A stretch of 64,000 nt of DNA, taken from Chlorocebus sabaeus (lineage: Eukaryota; Chordata; Mammalia; Primates; Cercopithecidae). Shown piece after piece: positions 59,652 to 64,000 of the stretch; within the stretch, counting starts at the first letter, position 1, and each line of letters begins with the position of its first letter. The DNA lies in the NCBI RefSeq assembly GCF_047675955.1, contig NC_132925.1:21538688-21602687 (forward strand). The letters run 5' to 3'. The notes under the pieces are model-generated. The model made no database searches. It worked only from the letters and a program-made list of their open reading frames with translations, and was not told where the DNA came from. The translations under genes were made by a program, and so were the position numbers.

Positions 59652-60234
59652 GTTTTTTTTGGTCTCCCTCTGTTGCCCAGCTGGAGTGCAGTGGACAGAT
59701 CCCAGGTCACTGCAGCCTCAAATTCTTGGGCTTAAGCGATCCTCCCACCTCAGCCTCTCAAGTAGCATGTGCCTAGCTAATTATTTTTATTTTCATTCAT
59801 TCATTCATTCATTCTTTGAGACGGCGTCTCGCTCTGTCGCCCAGGCTAGAGTGCAGTGGCGCGATCCCCGCTCACTGCAAGCTCCGCTGCCTCCCGGGTT
59901 CACGCCATTCTCCTGCCTCAGCCTCCCGAGAAGCTGGGACTATGGGCACCCGCCACCACGCCCAGCTAATTTTTTTTTGTATTTTTAGTAGAGACGGGGT
60001 TTCACCGTGTTTGCCAGGATGGTCTCGATCTCCTGACCTCGTGATCCACCCGCCTTGGCCTCCCAAAGTGCTGGGATTACAGGCGTGAACCACCGCTTCT
60101 GGCCTAGTTTTATTTTTTGTAGAGGTAAGGGTTTAGTTTTGTTGCTCAGGCTGGTTTCCAACTCCTGGCTTCAAGCAAGTCTCCCACCTCAGCCTCCCAG
60201 TGTTGGGATTACAGATGTGAGCCACTGTGCCTGG
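59652..60234 (-). mobile_element. Alu split by a younger Alu
   Basis: Outer halves at 59652-59795 and 60106-60234; ends CTGTGCCTGGCC. Confidence 0.85.
59796..60105 (-). mobile_element. Inner Alu with (ATTC)n tail
   Basis: CATTCATTCATTCATTCATT replaces the T-run; body GACGGCGTCTCGC to ACCGCTTCTGGCC. Confidence 0.92.
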
Positions 60235-60237
60235 CCA

Positions 60238-60389
60238 AAATATGGTTTAAAAATATGATTTGGTGTGGAATGATAGCTTAGTTTTTACATACCCCATTGG
60301 TTCTTTCTCCTGTGCCCAAGCTGAAAATCTTTCTTCTCTTCCACTGTCTAACTTCTTACTTAGATTTTACTTTCCGTAGAATAAGAAGC
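60238..60389. other. Intergenic
   Basis: Nothing recognised. Confidence 0.45.
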
Positions 60390-60560
60390 AGTAAACTTTT
60401 TCTATAAAGGGCAGAAGGTAAATATTTTAGGCTTTATGGGCTAAGGGGCAAAATTGAAGATATTATGTAGATACTTGTAGAAAAACGGAAAACTAATTTC
60501 CACAACATTTTCACTGACGAAATTCAAAATATAATAATACTGAGTACAAGTTTTTGTAAA
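60390..60560 (+). mobile_element. hAT-type MER DNA transposon fossil
   Basis: AGTAAACTTTTTCTATAAAG and AATATTTTAGGCTTTATGGG match the same family as 24995. Confidence 0.6.
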
Positions 60561-61214
60561 TCAGGTATGCTAACCAGAAGAATGAAATTTTTTTTGTGGG
60601 GAGATGGAGAATAACATTTTTCTTAATTAGGTTTCACAGTTCTTATTCCCTATCAAAATCTATTGCAAATGTTCATCTGTCAATCATGATCTGTAATGAA
60701 ATTTTACAGATTTTATCTTTGAAAAATATATTTTCATACATACAGGCACTGCCCAATATGATGTCAACCCAAGGGCATATGATTTAAATTAAGTATATTA
60801 TTCTCTTGGAAAACAATTACAGAAGCACATTATTCTCTTCATATCTGCCTTTTAGCATGTCAGATGAATCATTTCTAACTGATGGTTAGGTGGAAGCTCC
60901 TCAATTGCACAGTTAAATGGTTTTGAAATATGGAAATTTCCTTTGTGTTTGCAGAGATCTGTAAAATACCACTAAAACTGTAGTTTGAACTTGAAAAATA
61001 TAACCACTGCAAACTTATGTGAGGATAGAGAGCTTGCTTTTTGTTTTGACTTGTGGCTTAAATAATGTTGGTTGTCAAAATGACTTCATCACAATAAGTT
61101 TTGCGTGTCAGTACGGTTTTGCTTTGTAATTTATGTTGACTTTATGAGGAAGTATCATTAAATCATCAAAATTAGCAAACTAGCGAAAATGAATTTCAAA
61201 GTCATTCAGTCAGT
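60561..61214. other. Intergenic, AT-rich
   Basis: 650 nt; no gene or clear repeat seen. Confidence 0.45.
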
Positions 61215-62395
61215 GGTGTAAACTAAAAATAAAATCCTGAGCCCTCTGCCAACTGCATGAACGTACCCTCATGGCCAAGGGGACCCCAGAAAAACCTTTA
61301 AAATGAAGTTCCTAATCGTAACAGGACAGGAGGTTAGACATGCCTCATTACACTCCCTCCCTTTTGGAGTTTAGACACGACAACCGATCAGCATTGATGT
61401 TAAAGAAGAGAAGATCCTAAGACTGACAGAATGGACTTTTTGTGTCAATAAGATATCAAAAACAAGACCCGAGGCCATGCCAGGTAAGAGTTAAGTCATA
61501 TATCTTAAATAATAAACTGTGTTCTAACTGCCCCAGGGTTTTTCCTTTTCTATAACAGCTAAACCATCACTGGCCTAGACATAAGCAATATTAAAACAAC
61601 CGTAGCTCACCATCAGACACTGAGTAACTGATCTTTGATCCACCAGCTTTGATTGGATAAGAGACTGATTTCAGTAACTTTCTCCTGATAAGAAGACCGC
61701 CAACATGGGCTGATTCTGGCAGGCTTGCAGAGGCTGCACACTTGCATGACTTCATATATTCAAAAGAGCTTTTGACGTATAGGACCTAATTATAATACAT
61801 TTAAGTATTAAATCTCCACTCCAAAGTGAACATCGGTCATATGTTACATGCATGTTTGTTCAATACCTATCTGTCAGGATCACCTTTATAAATATTCAGA
61901 GTTTCTCCAGTAACCTGTTGAATGTGTACGTTTAACGAAACTGTTCAGCATAAAGCTCCTACCCCAACCACTCCTCCTTTGAAGTCCCCGTCTCCAGTCT
62001 CTCTGGAAGCTATTCTTCTCAGCCTATGGGATGGACACCTTGCAGGCTGTAAGCCTTTCTTTTGTTTTGTTTTGAGATGGAGTTTTGTTCTTGTCACCCA
62101 GGCTGCAGTGCAATGGCACAATCTCGGCTCACTGCAACCTCCTCTTCCCAGTTTCAGGCTCCCGAGTAGCTGGGATTACAGGCACCTGCCACCATGCCCA
62201 GCTAATTTTTTTTTTTTTTTTTTGTATTTTTAGTAGAGATGGGCTTTCACCATGTTGAGCAGGTTGGTCTCGAACTCCAACCTCAGGTGATCCACCTGCC
62301 TCAGCCTCCCAAAGTGCTGGGATTACAGGCCTGAGCCACCGCGCCCAACTGGCTGTAAGCCTTTATAAGACATAAAGTCTTCTTTCTAAATTATA
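61215..62395 (+). mobile_element. ERV1-type LTR interrupted by Alu
   Basis: CCCTCTGCCAACTGCATGAA, GACAGGAGGTTAGACATGCC, GGACTTTTTGTGTCAATAAG and a TATA-like TATAAATA (61887-61894) run in one block to 62055 and resume after the Alu. Subfamily not assigned. Confidence 0.6.
62056..62350 (-). mobile_element. Alu inside the LTR
   Basis: Target GGCTGTAAGCCTTT at both edges. Confidence 0.94.
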
Positions 62396-63010
62396 GATCT
62401 TGTGATTTGTAAAGGTAACAGTGGTTAAGAGAAATTCTTTTCATTTAGAAAAATTTCAATCTTGGCTTTAAAAAAATCACAATAAAATGTTATCACTGCT
62501 AAGTCATCAAATGCTGTGTGGCAGGGCAAGGTAGGATATTCTGCTCTTTTGACCAAAAATTCATGGACTGACAACAGTTAAGTCCATGAGGATGAATTAA
62601 TTTTATCATTGATACTGCAGATTCAATAATACCTGTACATGGTAAGTTCAAATGTTTTCCACAAACTATCTGTTTTTTAATAATCCAATGATGTTATAAC
62701 CACAGGATTTAAACACTTTACATTTTCATAAGCATTGTAAATTTGTCAAGCTAAGCCTTTCTCTTTTTATATCATCAGTTGCAATATATCAGATATTCTA
62801 CATCAGGTATACTTAATTAGTGTTTTTTCACCTTCTTTAAAAATGTTCTCACCTGTTTCTGGAGCTAATTATTCAGTCAATTCAATCATTGACTCCTTGA
62901 ATATATAGAACAAATGAGCAACATCAATAACACCTGTCAATTCAGTACAAGCTAAGAAAAACCATTCAAAGTCACTTGCCTTGCTTTTTTTTTTCCCTAA
63001 TTAAAAAAAA
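62396..63010. other. Intergenic, AT-rich
   Basis: No feature recognised. Confidence 0.45.
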
Positions 63011-63011
63011 A

Positions 63012-63118
63012 AAAAAATTTTTTTTTCAGTGTTAGGATCTCCTGTGTTGCCAGGATTTGAACTCCTGGGCTGACTCAGTTCCCTTAGTAGCTAGGACAAC
63101 AGGCATAGGCTACCTCAT
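63012..63118 (-). mobile_element. Degenerate Alu fragment
   Basis: GTTAGGATCTCCTGTGTTGC through GGCATAGGCTACC. Confidence 0.65.
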
Positions 63119-63269
63119 GTGACTAACTTGCCTTGTTTTACTATTGATGTTGTTTCCTGTGTCCTTAACACTTTAAGCAGCTGTTCTCACCTAAAGGCTA
63201 ATGCTTTTAAGCAAGTTTTTCTTTTTTAAATTTAATTTTTTAAATTTTAATTTTTTAATTAAAATTTTA

Positions 63270-63398
63270 TTAATTCTTTTTAGTAGACAGGGTCTTGCTA
63301 TGTTGTCCAGGCTGGTCTCGAACTCCTGGTCTCAAGTGATCCTCCTGCCTTGGCCTCCCAAAGTGCTGGGATTACAGCATGAATCACTACACCTGGAC
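63270..63398 (-). mobile_element. Alu monomer (FLAM-like)
   Basis: GTAGACAGGGTCTTGC to ACACCTGGAC, preceded by a TTTAAATTT-rich run. Confidence 0.85.
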
Positions 63399-63606
63399 AA
63401 GTATACAGTTCTTCAGCCACTTCAATCAAACATTTAATTAACATGCTGTAATAAATGACTTTTCTTGCTAGGAAACTGATTGGAAGAGGCACACCCACAT
63501 TATCGCAAGACCACCTTCACAGAGACATTCAGAATAACGTTTGACCTCATAGATGGGCACCATGGCCCAGCCAAGTTCACCCATAAATTTACCATCATTC
63601 CTCATC

Positions 63607-63610
<4 letters not shown>
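63399..63610 (+). other. Unassigned segment ending in A36
   Basis: GGGCACCATGGCCCAGCCAA and CCCATAAATTTACCATCATT look repeat-derived; the segment ends directly in 36 A (63611-63646). Could be the 3' end of a retroposed copy. Confidence 0.35.
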
Positions 63611-63650
<40 letters not shown>

Positions 63651-63651
63651 G

Positions 63652-63955
63652 GCCGGGCGCGGTGCTCATGCCTGTAATCCCAGCACTTTGGGAGGCCGAG
63701 GCAGGCGGATCACGAGGTCAGGAGATCGAGACCAGGCTGGCTAATACTGTGAAACCCTGTCTCTACTGAAAATACAAAAAATTAGCCAGATGTAGTGGCG
63801 GGGGCCTGCAGTCCCAGCTACTTGGGAGGCTAAGGCAGGAGAATGGCGTGAACCCGGGAGGCGGAGCTTGCAGTGAGCCCAGATCAGGCCACTGCACTCC
63901 AGCCCGGGCAACAGCAAGACTCCGTCTCAAAAAAAAAAAAAAAAAAAAAAAAAAA
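63652..63955 (+). mobile_element. AluY-like, young
   Basis: GGCCGGGCGCGGTG head, GGAGCTTGCAGTGAGCCCAG right arm, A28 tail. Confidence 0.93.
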
Positions 63956-64000
63956 CGGCCAGGCTAGCGGTGGCTCACGCCTGTAATCCCAGCACTCTGG
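63956..64000 (+). mobile_element. Alu, cut by window edge
   Basis: GGCCAGGCTAGCGGTGG head, with a small TAG insertion, directly after the previous tail. Confidence 0.88.

Overview
This is a nuclear DNA window from a primate: Alu density is very high, in both orientations, with L1, MIR, L2 and ERV/MaLR LTR fossils between them. The youngest Alus (21097, 40763 and 52868) carry variants I associate with Old World monkey AluY lineages: a CAAGCC head, GAGGTGGCGGGCGCCTGTAG in the middle, and GATCCGGCCACTGCAC near the end. The best guess is a cercopithecid such as a macaque or baboon, not human. Gene content and order match human 3q12.3 (PCNP - ZBTB11 - RPL24 - CEP97, from memory).

Two complete protein genes are present, both on the minus strand. 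ZBTB11 (coding 37646 down to 9664) has 11 coding exons that I joined at consensus GT/AG sites with consistent phases, giving 1052 codons plus stop. It encodes an integrase-like HHCC zinc knuckle, a BTB domain and 12 C2H2 fingers. RPL24 (coding 47810 down to 41914) has 6 exons and 157 codons, encoding ribosomal protein eL24. RPL24 ends about 4.3 kb upstream of the ZBTB11 start, so the genes lie in tandem. Each starts in its own CpG island with CRE-like and ETS (GGAA) sites.

Layout: 1-7.9 kb is intergenic, made of nested LTR, L1 and Alu fragments; 7.9-9.66 kb is an Alu-free 3' UTR of ZBTB11 holding a tiny MADE1 hairpin; 9.66-37.65 kb is the ZBTB11 body, with introns packed with Alus and L1 3' ends; 36.8-38.0 kb is the ZBTB11 promoter island; 41.9-47.86 kb is RPL24, whose intron 3 holds a four-copy tandem array of a 148-bp Alu-monomer unit; 48-64 kb is intergenic and repeat-dominated, with a 100-bp G-rich purine tract, chimeric Alus and several ERV LTRs.

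No prokaryotic-type system, CRISPR array, tRNA or rRNA gene was seen. The most interesting items are the domesticated integrase-type domain of ZBTB11 split by intron 1, the intron placement at zinc knuckles, the RPL24 intronic tandem array with a triplicated target site, the collapsed MADE1 hairpin in the ZBTB11 3' UTR, and the G-rich Alu tail at 57.5 kb. Repeat family names come from memory and exact repeat edges are approximate.
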